From: Amphiduros pacificus
Taxonomy: Eukaryota; Annelida; Polychaeta; Phyllodocida; Hesionidae
DNA length: 64,000 nucleotides
Direction of reading: 5' to 3'
Assembly: GCA_949316495.1 (NCBI GenBank)
Contig: OX439007.1
Coordinates: 11,691,479-11,755,478, forward strand
Part shown: piece after piece, positions 12,781 through 25,582 of the stretch
How positions within the stretch are numbered: the first letter of the stretch is position 1
How the letters are laid out: each line of letters starts with the position of its first letter
Made by a program: the position numbers and the translations under genes
The notes under the pieces: model-generated
The model's database searches: none
The model's input: the letters and a program-made list of their open reading frames with translations, nothing else
Told to the model about the DNA's origin: nothing

Positions 12781-13811
12781 GACCTTCTCACTGGTAAATC
12801 ACACAAATAGTCAACATCTTTATCACTTGATCAAGTTATTTTTATAAAGGGATATTCCGTTATTTCACACAACAGCCTAAATTAAATTTATTGAGTAAAA
12901 TTTTCCAAAAATATGTTTGTCTAAGATGATATCAATAGCAATGCAAATCGATAAAAAGAAACAGATATCTATAACTCATCTCTCATTTAAATCTAACCAT
13001 TTTCTAGTTGATTCTCTGTAGGTAGGTATATAAGGTTAGCATGTAATGATTTATATTGAATATGAGGTGTGTCATATAATGTCCATACACATTTTATATA
13101 TTTAACTCCAACACATAAAACAGAGAATTGAAATTAGCCAAAGAAAATCAGTTACTGGAGTGGTGCACATTTTACTGTGATTAAAACTTGTGGTGCAAGG
13201 GGGTATGGAGCAAGCCAGAGGGAGCATGGCCAGTACTCCTATAAAGTACTGCAATTATATACGATGATATTACCTACCACAAAATGGAAAAACCCAGAAT
13301 TCATTCGGTGATTCTTTGAGATTTGATTCATGTTTTGCACACTTTCTCATGCTTAACAATCATGGATTTGTTAATATTTCAGCATCTACAATGGTCAGAC
13401 TTATGAATATGTAGATATAAGAGATCTGAGTGTTATAAAAGTACTATAAAAGGCTAAAAAACAGCAGTTGTGATTTTGATATTTTTCACTTTTTGAAAAA
13501 AAACCATCGCCGGGCCAGGCATCTTAACTGAAATTGGCGCAAATGTGGCTGGGGCATTATTGGGTGCTTGCTGCAATTGCTGCTCCAGTATATGCTTAGG
13601 CAAGTCACCACTTCATATTCTTTCATTTTTTATTTTTTTGGAACCATTTGCACAATTCAAGCCTGCTGGCCCATTATATATTAAGTGACATTACATGTGC
13701 CACTCACAGCACCTGCCACCTCACCTCTCCAACTATTTCAAAGTGCCATGCAGCCACTTCATCAATAACGGGCCCATCTTAATGCCTGGAAGGTAACTGA
13801 TCAGTCCCAAA
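12781..13811. other. Intergenic DNA with a dispersed-repeat scrap
   Basis: Sequence near 13536-13570 (ggcgcaaatgtggctggggc) resembles 4390-4420, so both are pieces of an unnamed dispersed repeat. No gene seen. Confidence 0.4.
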
Positions 13812-14122
13812 TACTTGATTTGATACTTGCAATTGATTGGATACTTGCAATTGATTTGATACTTGCAATTGATTGGATACTTGCAATTGATTGGATACTT
13901 GCAATTGATTGGATACTTGCAATTGATTGGATACTTGCAATTGATTGGATACTTGCAATTGATTGGATACTTGCAATTGATTGGATACTTGCAATTGATT
14001 GGATACTTGCAATTGATTGGATACTTGATTGGATACTTGATTGGATACTTGATTGGATACTTGATTGGATACTTGATTGGATACTTGATTGGATACTTGA
14101 TTGGATACTTGATTGGATACTT
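13812..14122 (+). repeat. Minisatellite with 18-bp and 12-bp units
   Basis: About eleven units of ATTGGATACTTGCAATTG are followed by about nine units of ATTGGATACTTG. The longer unit is the shorter one plus a CAATTG hexamer. Both lengths are multiples of three, which keeps reading frames open on both strands; these are not genes. Confidence 0.95.
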
Positions 14123-14367
14123 TGTAAAATCTCTGATTTTATACGCAAGATCTATTATACATTTTTTATAATATCCTTCAACTGTATATTTGATCACATT
14201 ATGTTCATTATTTACTGAATATATTTTAAAACAAATATTATATTAATAAAACCACTCTCTGAAATATCTGGATAATTTCCTTTTCAAACACATCTTATAT
14301 CTGAACTTACCACCTCCTATATTTCAATATTCTTTCAGTTTTATAAGTTCTTCTATTATATCGTTTA

Positions 14368-15000
14368 TTGCCCTTCCAGTGTCTTCACTTCCGTCAGTTA
14401 CATTCTTTGCTTTGCTTCTGTATTCTGCATCAATCCGATTACTGTGATGGGACCAAGATCCGCACAGCCAGGCTTGATTGCATGCTTCACTTTCTGACTC
14501 ACACTGACAATCAAATACTTGGGAAGAATAAAGACAGTTTGGTTGTGGTTTTTAAACAGAGAAGATGTGTTGAGTTTGTCCTTTGGGGAAATAGTTATCA
14601 GAACTTGGGGGGGACAAGAGAGATACAACAAAAGAGGACTTTACAAATTAGCAAGCTTGTCCGGATGCACCGGTTTTGATAGCTAAAGATGAGGACATAT
14701 CAACAATAAATAATATGACTGGACACCAACTGGAGATAGAGATAACTGCTTCAAGATGGGATATGGCCCAGCAGCTTTCTCACGGGAGTGCAGCAAGTGG
14801 AGGAGGGTGTTGCTGCACTGTGACAATTAATCAAAGGAACATGGTCATGATTGTGGATTTCTTGATTGACACCAGATTAAAGTCAGTATCCAAGAATCAG
14901 GCTTCCTTTGAGTTGAAAGATAATTTAAGTTTGCCACCAGAGGACACTACTATATTGAGCAAAATTTACTAGCTGGTCCCGTGCAATCTGCAGTGTGCTC
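14368..15000 (+). other. Unassigned stretch with protein-like open frames upstream of YRDC
   Basis: Open frames at 14368-14679 and 14676-14972 have fairly balanced composition (for example DCMLHFLTHTDNQILGK, and AASGGGCCCTVTINQRN). They are separated by stops, lack clear splice signals and match no family I know. The stretch may be a decayed transposon or gene fragment. Confidence 0.25.
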
Positions 15001-15132
15001 ATTCAATGGCGGAACTTATGGCACATGTGGGCTGATGAAACGTTCTGTACATCCTAAATGCATGAAAATTACCTGTATTTGTCATCAAATTACATCCGAT
15101 TGCGTGATGCGATATGATTGTGACATTCCTAG

Positions 15133-18100
15133 ATGCATGGAAAGCAGTTGATAAAATTGATGTCCTCGTCTGTTGCTAACTTTACCACTAAAATGAACCA
15201 TCGATTGGCCTCTTCCAAAGTTGTCCAGCTGAAGAATGACATCTCATCTGGTGATAACGATAAAGGTAAAAATCAACATGATGTCATATTTACTTGTTAC
15301 ATTTTGTCTACTCATTATGACTCTAGGATTTTGCACTATTGAGTTCAGGGAGAGAACCTGACAACCTTTATAACATAAGATTAAGAGTTTGTTATACTCG
15401 TGAGTGACCAGTTTTCCATCGCTACCAATATTGGCAACAACCGCAGATCACAGGGGCTAAGCTGGAGAGGACCCTTGTAGCCACGGCCAGTCTAGTTCTA
15501 CTTCATCGGCGGTAACTGGTCCAGCTTAGTTAACGTGGGTAACCCTTACCTCAAGTGTCCAACCTGCACAACTCGTCTTTCAATACCTTTCAAGGCTAGG
15601 GTAACCCACAAGATGTTTTTGTTCAATGATTGGATTTTGGCCAGTTTTTTTTTTTTTTAACAATAATTACATTTCTGAACAATCTGTAGGCCTTGACATA
15701 GTAAAATGTTGGTCGTCTGATTGGGCCACCACTTATCAGGATCTGGTGGCCCAAAGTTTGTGAGGTTACTAGGATCATGGAGTAATTAAGATAATTACTC
15801 CATGCTAGGATGTGTGATACAATGAAGAGCATTGTGATAAGGCTGCATAGTGACTAGTAATGGAAATTATTTTATTGTGCAAAAATCCCCTTAACAAAAA
15901 ATCTACCCAGTTCTTAAATTATATTTACTCTCGATGGGATGCCAATTGGCTTTGCCAAGTAAATATGAAGATGTAGATGTAAAACTTCCCACAGACTTGA
16001 GATAAATAGACATACTTCTACATGTTCTACTCTGCAGTGAAGTAACTGAATATTCCTGCCCATGCAGTGATAAAGCAAATGGCAAAAAAGTACAGAATAA
16101 TTGTGACTACATTTATATGTGGGTAATCTTGCCATACCTTGAAAGTTATAGTACAAATGGGTTATATAACTAATGGAAGTAGTTTCAGTTGTAGGGAATT
16201 GTGACTAATGGATGAAGTGTATGTGTTTATATGGCAGATGTATGGAGCAGTGCTGTGTGTGCAGCATGTGACAGCCTCCAGAGGGAGCAGCTGATAGCCG
16301 TGCCTACAGACACCATATACGGCATCGCTGGCCTGGCACAGAGCACTGACGCCATCCATAATATCTACCAGATCAAAGGCAGGGACACAACCAAACCAAT
16401 CTCCATATGCGTAGGAGACGTAAGCGAAGTGCACAAGTAAGTTGTACAAATGCCAGAACTAAACAGGTATTTTGGGAGAACCTTCAATCGTATATGGGTC
16501 AGCAGATTTTATAATCTAATGGCATTGAATAATTCTCTTATATTCCTGTGTTATATAACTTACCAGAAACAAATGATGAAATGCCAGTGGATCAAAGAAC
16601 AAGCTGGCCTTGTTGCCAACAGATCGAAATGTCTTGATGATAAGGCCTGACACATGTTTTTTATCATTTCAACAGTACTTTGGATTTGTGTCTGAGATTG
16701 TAAACTTTCAAGATAAACCACTTTATTTTTTCAAAATTCAAACTTGCGTTATATTTTTTTTTTCAGCTGTCAAAATTTGAAAAAAAATAATTTGAAAAAA
16801 AAATGATATTCTGAGGTACAATATTATCTGAATGTGATTTCTGTGATTCATATTTTCTCGTAATGCTGAGATTGTGGATATTTCAGATGGGGACAAGTGA
16901 CAATCAGTGATGCTTTGCTGAGGGAACTTCTGCCCGGTCCTGTAACAGTTGTGTTTGAGAGGACATCAAGCCTGAATCCCGACCTCAACCCCGGTACTTC
17001 ACTGGTCGGCATCCGAGTCCCCGACTATGGCTTTGTCCGAGATGTGGCTCGGGTGTGTGCACAACCTCTGGCGCTCACAAGTGCTAACCGCAGCCGGCAG
17101 CCAAGCACGCTCTCTGTACAGGTATGAGACGCTAAGAAAATCACATCCACATATCCACGTTTATATCCCAACATATCAAACATCTTTGAATTAATATTTT
17201 TATAATTAACTTGTCCCTTCAATCATTAAATGGCTGTTATTGAGTAATGAATAAATTCACAAAAAAACTAGTAAAGTGAAAAAGTCAGTCTTCACATAGC
17301 TTGTGATAACTCCTATCTAAAAGGTTATTTTTAGCCCAAGTGTTCACATATCTGTATTGCCAGTCAGATATTCACAGTTAAAAATGCCATTTGAGCTTCA
17401 TCAGATATACCCATTTCTCAATATACTACTAGAATTGAAAAATTTTGATTTAATTCATTAAATTAACGAAAATATCATCACAAACTGAAAAAGTTGAAGA
17501 AAATATTTAAATGGTATGTCTTTTGTAAACATTGTACTTTTAAGATCTTCTGTTTTCTGTGCTGTTTGCATTATAAATATGAGAGCACACCTTGTCCTGG
17601 TGTCAGACATAATGACTAATGCTGCTTCCATGGGTGCAAAACTTAAGAACTTAAATTATATAGAAAATATTAAAACCTTAGACAAACGTGTATGTTGAAG
17701 TTAAACCAGATTAGAAATGTTTTCCTCAACCATATCTGCTCAATTTTACTTTATGCTTCTATATTTAAAAAAAAACTAAAATTGAGATTATTTCAAATAT
17801 TCCTTGCAATATACACTTTCCATTGTAGTAGAGATGTGTGTTGTTACTTTGCAGGAGTTTGTTGATCTCTGGCCATTCCTGGACCGGGTGTTTGATGGGG
17901 GTCTGCTGGGCCGGACGGCAGAGTCCAGACTGGGCTCCACGGTGGTTGACCTTTCCAGACCCGGCCACTATACCATCATCAGACCTGGAAGGTCAGCGTC
18001 TCATAAATAATAGCCATAATGTCCACACCAGCAATCCTCAACTATTTCTAGGACTTTTTAATATTTTATGGACTTTTCCTGTACAAGGGAATCAATTATA

Positions 18101-18472
18101 ATATTTCCATGATAATGTCACCAAAAAATACTAAATCTCCCCATATTTAGACATTTATGAAAAGGATTAAGACATTGTGTTCTCCATATGGACCTAAAAT
18201 ATGTCCATCTCAGTCAAGGAATGACAGTAATAACAACCTCACAATATCACTATTTCTGAATGTAATCTTTTTTTTTCTTTTTGTTCTTTTTGTTCTTTTT
18301 TTTCTGTTTTTTCTTTTTTTTCTTTTTTTTTATAATTAATAGACACAACTTTCTCAATGTAATTTTTAAGTGCAAATAGATTCCATCTTGCATTTTTTCT
18401 GTTTGCAGTGCTTATGAAAATACAATTCAAAGCTTGAAGACACATGGGCTACAAGAGTCTCAGAACCATTGA
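15133..18472 (+). CDS. YRDC: YrdC domain-containing protein, threonylcarbamoyl-AMP synthase
   Basis: Makes threonylcarbamoyl-AMP from threonine, bicarbonate and ATP, the first step of the universal tRNA t6A37 modification; acts in cytosol and mitochondria. Five exons: 15133-15265, 16238-16436, 16887-17121, 17855-17991, 18409-18472. Phases agree throughout and give 255 residues, against 279 in human. Visible motifs are VPTDTIYGIAGLAQS, the KxR motif in IKGRDTTKP, LLPGPVTVVFER, LVGIRVPDYGF, the SxN motif in LALTSANRS, and RLGSTVVDL...IIRPGR. The end SLKTHGLQES parallels the vertebrate C terminus. Exon 1 (start MHGKQLIKL) lacks acidic residues in its first ~30 residues, so it could be a mitochondrial presequence; inner starts at M10 or M21 are possible. 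Exon 1 is assigned by phase and by SKVVQLK, typical just before the catalytic core, and is the least certain exon. Two AATAAA signals follow. Confidence 0.93.
15457..15804 (+). other. Three perfect hairpins in YRDC intron 1
   Basis: Inverted repeats: CTAAGCTGGA (15457-15466) with TCCAGCTTAG (15520-15529); TTGGGCCACC (15721-15730) with GGTGGCCCAA (15745-15754); CATGGAGTAATTA (15776-15788) with its exact complement (15792-15804) across a 3-nt loop. They could be remnants of a foldback element or a structured RNA. Confidence 0.6.
15905..15985 (+). repeat. Dispersed repeat, copy 1
   Basis: The segment tactctcgatgggatgccaa, then ttggctttgc, agtaaat and gatgtagatg, matches 55575-55645 in the same orientation. 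It is an unnamed interspersed repeat in YRDC intron 1. Confidence 0.6.
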
Positions 18473-18584
18473 TACATGCAAACTCCGGATGATTGCAGGG
18501 CGACAAGAGCTACTGAAATATTTAGGAACTCAAGAGGCGGATTTTAATTTGCGTAACCTTGATCATGGGGATAATATATAACAA

Positions 18585-18611
18585 AATAAATGTGTGAAAC
18601 CAGAAAATAAA
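18585..18611 (+). terminator. YRDC polyadenylation signals
   Basis: AATAAA at 18585-18590 and again at 18606-18611, about 115-140 bp after the YRDC stop codon. Confidence 0.7.
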
Positions 18612-20471
18612 TGAATTGAATGGTGCACTGTGGACCAGTGCATTATGCTGGAGTCATTCCACTGGTGGAAAGTCTCCAAAAATAATACATCATATATACC
18701 ATTTCAGGAAATCTGCTCAAAAATTGGCATAAAATCCCTAAATATTCAGGAAGTTATATGATAGAGTATAGTTTTTTGTCTATTTTGAATTGGATCTGTG
18801 TAGATTTTAGAGGAAAAAAAACACAATCGTGAGAAAGGATAGTTTGAAAAAAATTCAAACTTTAGTTGAGTGTATTCGTGTGAAGAAGCTGATAGTAACA
18901 CCTGTGTGTAATTGGCCATGGAATTTTCTGTTATATATAAGTGATTGAAATGTGATATGTAAATAATATCCGTTGTAACCAGTAATTTCAACTTATCAAT
19001 GCTTTTATTAAACTCAGCTGGTTTACCAGACCTGAGAGTGTTGTCGTGGGGCAACTATGTGTGTATGTGCTTGTGAAATGACAGGGGCTGAGTGTACCTG
19101 CATCTCTGATGCCAATTTTTATATGAAAACATTCTCAAAATGACATGCATAAATACTCTTTTTTAAGAAAGGTCTTTGTTTTAATTAGAATTATATGATT
19201 CGATTTAAATACCTCTCCTTTGATGCCCAAATGAGGATATATTGTCAGAAAAAATATTGTATAGCTATTTAATTTCACAAAAACAATTTATTCAGGTACT
19301 GGAAGTTACCTTCCAGTACCTCTTAGAAGTCCTGTGTGTGTGTTGTTACCTTTATTCCTCTATTTTCAATGTGCATTTGTCCCCCTGCAAGTTATATCAG
19401 GTTACATAATATCTCGGGCATTGGAGGGGAAATGATCCTTTGACCCTTGGTCCCTGGTTACACAACATTATGTAACATCAGGGGGCATGATTCTTTGATC
19501 TTTTGGCCAGCTGCCAACTGACTAAGTAGGGCAGTCAGATCCTTATCACTTACACAGCACTCTATAGTCTCTATTGTTCCTATTGACCTCCATTTGAACC
19601 AGTGCTACAACTAACCCCTGACTAAAGTGCTGCTGGTATTGAGTGTTGCATAAAATAAAGGCATTTAAGCAGCTGCTCACACAGTGTGTCCCCCTCCATG
19701 GAAACCTATTGTACAATGCAGCCAATAATAATCTGGGGAAAATGGCAATATGTTTGGTGTTATACAAGGCATACAGTAGATTATGTTATCTGTATTCAGG
19801 CCACTGGGATGAGGTAGGGGTCTTGATATTTAAAAGGGTCTATGAATTAGACCAGAGTGCAAGTGCACTTAACAGGCTGCAGCACAGAGGAAAAGACCAA
19901 TGTCATTAGGTCAGATATCAACCAGTGCAATGTATTTAGTATTGAGGAATCTGGCTTTAGCCATGTATACGATTATTGTTGACACCACAGATTATTACAG
20001 TGACGATTGTGATATTCATCACAAGGTATCTAGTTTTGTATTTTTATCATTTCTTTTGATTAAATTTAAAAGGCCATTTTTTTAGTGTAATTTCTTTTTT
20101 TTTAAACCTGAATAGAAGTGTTAATATAATGAATTCATTACTCCTCTCCTTTAATGCCCAAATGAGGATTTATTGTAAGAAATAAATGATTGTAAGTATA
20201 GTTATTAATGTAATATAATGAAAACAATTTATTTTGTATTTTTTAATATTTCTTATGATTCAATATAAGGGGCCATTTTTTATCATTCTATTTCAGTGTA
20301 AATTGTTTTTTTGAACCTGAATAGACGTGTCAATATAATAAAAATATTATCTCAAAGAAGCTTGTTTGGATTTCTCTTTGGTGATGGAATCAACTCAACA
20401 AATTCAATGAACCTTTTCAGTGTAAAAGAGTGGTTTCAGTACCGATTCCCAGCCCTTTTTTCTCCATTGAA
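18612..20471. other. Intergenic DNA with an internal duplication
   Basis: The block cctttgatgcccaaatgagg at about 19218 recurs at about 20150 with its flanks. A segment near 20030-20130 (aggccatttttttagtgtaa, then acctgaatag) recurs at about 20262-20335. These are old segmental duplications. No gene is recognised between them. Confidence 0.55.
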
Positions 20472-20955
20472 AGGTATTAAGCATTAAACCTGTAATTTGG
20501 TGAATTAAAGGTATAATCTACATATTAACACCAAGACATATTGAAGTTTTACACACAGTGATAGGACAGGGCACAATAAGTTTTAGAAGTTGCCCTATTA
20601 GCAGAGATCTTTTTCTGCCATTGGCTTATTTGGTGGGCAAACACAGGAAACATGAACTTTGACCTCAGATGAAAAGTAGGGTGGCACTGTTACATGTCAC
20701 TGGAGCTATTCAAAGGACAACACCATTTATGATGTCATAAGCTATATTGCCAAACTCTCATGACATCATTTACATTTCAGTATTTTTATGATAGCACAAA
20801 AATGATGGAAAGAAAGAAGCATGTTTTCAAATTAGGTTCTTTAAATAAGTTTTACAGACAAACTAAACAATAAATAGATATGAAAGGCAAATACCTTTAT
20901 CATTAATTTATGTGTACATATTTTTTTCAAAATCAATACATAAGTGCCTCAGAAA
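20472..20955 (+). mobile_element. MITE copy 1 (TTAA-type family)
   Basis: Matches, in opposite orientation, the element at 60500-61009 over most of its length. Shared blocks include aggtattaagcattaaacc, gacatattgaagttt, gggcaaacacaggaa, tattcaaaggacaa and gatgtcataagc. This copy is more diverged and its TTAA flanks are eroded (TTGA on the left). Non-coding. Confidence 0.75.
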
Positions 20956-21501
20956 TGTTAGGTCAAGGCCAATCTTGAGCAAATCAATCTGAGAGAATCC
21001 TAAGTACCAACTAGGCCAGTTTAGTGATTTTGTGTCTTCATTAATTTGCCAAATTCAACCCCACAGACATGCATTAATCCATTGTTTGAACAATGTGCCA
21101 TCGCATTATATTGGAACTGGGTTTGGGCTTGGTAAGAATTCTTACATTATGACCTTTGTTTGATGGTAGACTGTGACAGGTCGGTGGTGACCTCGATTGA
21201 ATTTAACTCATGAGTGCCCTCTGTTGAGAAATGTCGGCATAACTCCAGGGGGAGATCATCAGAAGGCGGTCACATGTGAGCTGGAGTGAACGGTATTTGC
21301 TTTTTTTGGGTGTAAAAGTGAGTAGTTTGTTGAGTTGCACAAAGTATTTATCGTTTTCACATCTTCGTTTTGAGACCTAGAGTACAACAGAAAACATTTC
21401 AATGTGAGAGTTATTTAGGGCCAGTGCATATTTCTGAAACCAGATCACTGGCACTGGCATCGTCAAAATGGAGTTGAAATCCAAAGTTTCCAGAAATATC
21501 A
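20956..21501. other. Region between MITE and foldback element; possible 5' non-coding exon
   Basis: GC content rises at 21165-21300. A noncoding first exon of the downstream zinc-finger gene could lie here, since that gene's first visible exon begins at an acceptor only 3 nt before its ATG. No promoter motif settles this. Confidence 0.2.
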
Positions 21502-24344
21502 TGCACGGGTTGGACACAATCAAGGTCACTAGAGGCAGTCACTTAACATGAAAAATCAAACTTGTGACCTGCATTTCTAACTTATGTTTTATTAAAATGC
21601 AAGGTCTCCTTGTCCTAAATCCAAAATCTTTTTGCACAAGGATATACCATTAAAATTTTATGGCTGCTTAACATACATGTGTTGCAGGGGGTACGTACTC
21701 TACAAACTGTATACACTGATTTTGGATAATTAAGAAATCTTATCCAAATTAGTTATATTAATGAAACAAATATAAAGCAAATAATTTAATATAGTGTATA
21801 TAATGTTCTAACATAGTTAAAACTAAATTTGGACAACCAAAATTTTATATATATAGAGAAAAAATGTTGAGACGGGAAAATAACATTTTGATATTTTCAG
21901 TACTGCTCCAAGCAAAGATTATGACAACAAATTAACTTCAAATGAATCTCGACTCATAATGCTTTTCAACTGCAGATAAAGAAAGAATATTTGTGAAAGA
22001 TATAATATGCAACTGCCTAAGTATTTCACTTCTTATTGTTTTGAAAAAAGTTATACATTACCTGGGGTACGTACTCTACACATAAACTAACACAGAAACA
22101 ACACTGATTTTCACAACAAAAATGAAATTGAAATATTTACAAAACTGATTTTTAATTTGAATTGACTTGCAATTGACATTCTATAAATTTGTAATACTTA
22201 GATATCTTCTTGAGCATCAAATAATTCTGTTACAGTATTGGGATGGGCTTCATCAAGGTCTGAATGTACACTCGGCAGTATTACAATGCAATAAAATATT
22301 TTTTTATGTCACCAAACATTTAAGATGTTGTTTATGATAACAAGCTGAATAATACCTTTTAGATAAAAAAAATAAACCATGAATCAGTGTACTATTTCCA
22401 AAACAATAAATATTTTGATGTCCTATACTTATTAAAAATAAACTGTTATGAATGTGCATTGTGTGCTGTACCTTTTTGTCAAGTTAAAGTTAACAACTAA
22501 TATAAAGGATACATTGCACAAACATGGTATATTTTGACTAATTATTGTCCATTTAGTTTGTTTAGGATTGTATGATGTATGACATCATGGCAAACCTGGA
22601 TATTTCACAATACCTCAGAAAAAAATGTGTTTTTTTAAAGGAATTTCTGGTTTTAACCCCTGTAATAAAAAAATCTACATTTCTAATAATGATTGATTGA
22701 TTATATTTTATAGTTGTTTATACACGTACAATATAGGTACAAAAATATATTTGACCAATGTTGAGTATTGTAAGTGAAATAATTGTTGGTTGAAAATGAG
22801 ATGTCTTGTCTGTTTGTAGTGTACGTACCCCCATCATAGCATATGTACCCCGTTGTACAAAGAGATGTTAGTGTTGGTCTTGATAGAATTTTAAATCATT
22901 TATGTTGTTTGTAAAGTGATGAGATGTCAAGTGGACAACTCTGTTAAAAAACCAGGTTTGATAATTATGTTTTGCCTTTTAACACAAAATTTCTAAAGAT
23001 ATGAAACATGACGTTGCCTCCATATTTTTAATTGTAATCTTGTTTAATTTACTCATTTTGGCTATGTTCTTTGAATAAGAAGTCCACAAACTTTTGTACT
23101 TGATGGATTCCTTGCTCTGTTTAGTTCATAAATTGTTATGAGCCACCTAGTCCAAGGGTGATCAGTATTTGGTAAATATTACTCAAATGTTGTAGTGTAC
23201 GTACCCCAGAAGCAATTACATTTTAGTAAGTTCATGGAGTAGACTATACAAACTTTTATGATACTCATTTTACAATTAAATAATTATCAAACCATTTGTA
23301 TTTACTTTTTATATACTTATTCAAAATTAATTTCAAAGTTTCACTTGGTCTGGCTAATGAATTTGGTAGAAATTCAAATATTACCAAAATTATTGTAAGA
23401 AATTTTGTGTAGAGAGCAAACACATAATTATTAAACAATTTCTAAAACTGTTGTTTTGTTAAACAGAGATGTCCACTTGACATCTCATCACTTTACAAAC
23501 AATATAAATGATTTTAAAGTCAATCAAGTCCAACACTAACACCTCTGTGAACAAGGGGGTACGTACTCTACAAGGGGGTACGTACACTACAAAACAGACT
23601 TCACATCTCATTTTCTGGTTTTGGGAGCATGCTTTCAACCAATAATTATCTCACTAATAATACTCAACAGTAGCTCAATATGACTGTATAATATGAATTA
23701 GTTATCATTTCTGGAACTACCAATTCACATGGGGGTACGTACTCTACACATTTTTGTTGAAATTCTCCTCAAAAGATGATATGGCATAATATTCACATAA
23801 CAATGATTTGACTAACTTAAAATATTTATTTGTTTATTCCTTCATATGATATTGTCAAATGAAGGTATTTTTTAATCCATTTGTGTTATTAATATTAGAA
23901 ATGTAGACAGTCTTTTATTATTGGGGTTTTAAACCAGAAATTCCGTAACAAAACACATTTTTTTCAGTGGTATCATGGAATATGCAATTTGTGGTGATAC
24001 CATACACCAGACAATCTAAAAAAAACTAGAGAAATAATTAGTCAAAATATGACTTATTTTTGCAATGTAACCTTTAAATTAATTGTGAAATTTACCTTGA
24101 CAGAAAGGTACAACACATAATGAACATTCGTAACAGTTGATTTTTCATAAATTTCGGACGTTAAAATATACACTGTGTTGGAAGTAATGCACCGATTCGT
24201 GATTTCTTTTTTTTATTTAAAAGGTATCATTCAGCTTGTTGTCATAAGTGGCATCTTGAATGTTTGGTGATGTCAAAAAATATTTCATTGCATTGTAACA
24301 CTGTCAAATGTACATTCAGACCTTGATTGTGTCCAACCCGTGCA
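21502..24344. mobile_element. Foldback element with 26-bp terminal inverted repeats and repeated GTACGTACCCC sites
   Basis: Perfect 26-bp terminal inverted repeats lie at 21502-21527 (starting TGCACGGGTTGGACAC) and 24319-24344. Inside, 22245-22960 and 23440-24330 are long inverted arms around a ~480-bp loop; the right arm has about 200 bp more than the left. A motif TGTAG(A/T)GTACGTACCCC occurs seven times plus once degraded. GGGG-first orientation: 21687, 22064, 23555, 23574, 23731. CCCC-last orientation: 22815, 23191, degraded at 22842. There is no coding capacity, so this is a non-autonomous DNA transposon of unassigned superfamily. No clear target-site duplication was found. Confidence 0.85.
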
Positions 24345-24362
24345 GTGTTCATCAATATTTAA

Positions 24363-25582
24363 CCCCTAATGGCATGCCAGTAATGGACTAGCCTATCTAA
24401 ATTTTGTTGATTGGCAGGACTAACCAATTTTTTTCTGGACTAGTGTATCTACGTACTAAATTAATAAAAAATATAACCATGGTTATTCAATGTGCTTAAT
24501 GAAATGCTGGGGTCAAAAGTTCATGATTAAGGCAGTCTGACATCATTATCATAATTACATTGTAATAAGTTGCAGCTCTTCAGAATGTTACAAATGACGT
24601 CATCAAGCCAGAACAATGGGGACGTTGCTGTCCGTCCCATCTGTAGTCGGTGGTGGACGTTGCTGTCCTTCCCGTCCCTAGCCGGTGGTGGACGTTGCCG
24701 TCCTTCCCGTCCATGTTAAATTTCCCAACCGAGAGAACTATTCCAACCTGTTCAAAGTGATGCAAAACCCCAAACAAATACACAAACAAACCCATGTGTT
24801 ATCTGTAACACCCTTTCTTGAGTTTTTTACCCGATATTACGCTTGACAACATGAAATGGCATTCAGAAGAGTCCAAGAGATGACTTCATGGATACACACA
24901 AGGGAAATGACACATGACGTCAGAAGCACCACTGCGATGTGGAGTTTCAGGTCGTTGCTGTCACTTCTGTAATTAAACTGATCCATTTTCCACCTCATTG
25001 TGCACATTCTTCACATTAAGGGGAACAGGGACAGAGGATCACAACTGTATGAAATGTGTTGTTGACTGTCACTAATTCATTGATAAATAGCCACAGCACC
25101 ATTATGATGTCATTGCGCCTTCAACTACATGAAATATAACATTCCAAAGTCAACCACTGAAATATGTAACAGTGTAATAGACACAACAGGCAAATACATC
25201 TATCACCAATTTATGCTTAATTCAATGCATAATTCCATAAACCCCTAACGGACGGAAGGATGGCAACGTCCACCACCAGTAACGGACAGGAGGGACGTTG
25301 ACGTCCCCATTGTTCTAGCTCAGTGACGGCATTTGTAACATTCTGAAGGGCTGCAATTTGTTTTAATGTAATCATGATAATGACATCAGATTGACTGGAT
25401 CATAAACTTTTGACCCCACCACTTCATTGAGCATATTTAATAAATTCTTATATTACATATCGTCTAGCGTTATGTTATAAATTTTATTAATGGTGGTATA
25501 AATTTTATTAATTTAGTACTCCAGAAAAAAATTGGTTAGTGCTGCCAATCAACAAAATTTAGATTGGCAAGTTCTTTAGGGG
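24363..25582. mobile_element. Foldback MITE with TTAA target sites (piggyBac-like)
   Basis: Flanked by TTAA at 24359-24362 and 25583-25586, with termini CCCCTAA and TTAGGGG. Inverted arms of about 360 bp (24363-24725 and 25240-25582) surround a ~500-bp centre. Shared arm blocks include tctaaattttgttgattggc, ctaaccaatttttttctgga and the GC-rich ggtggtggacgttgc. That last block forms a 2-3x subrepeat in the left arm (24645-24715). TTAA duplication and CCC-initial ends are features of the piggyBac superfamily; no transposase is present. It starts only 14 bp after the previous element. Confidence 0.8.

Noticed and set aside
13812-14197. Genes on both strands over the 18-bp array
   Set aside because: Open frames result from unit lengths divisible by three; the products are pure repeats.
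14368-15000. Extra exons of YRDC
   Set aside because: YRDC exon 1 with a start codon lies downstream; this stretch has stops in the required frames and no donor matching exon 1.
21502-24344. Palindrome as an assembly artefact
   Set aside because: The arms differ by many substitutions and by a ~200-bp insertion, so they are a real diverged inverted repeat.
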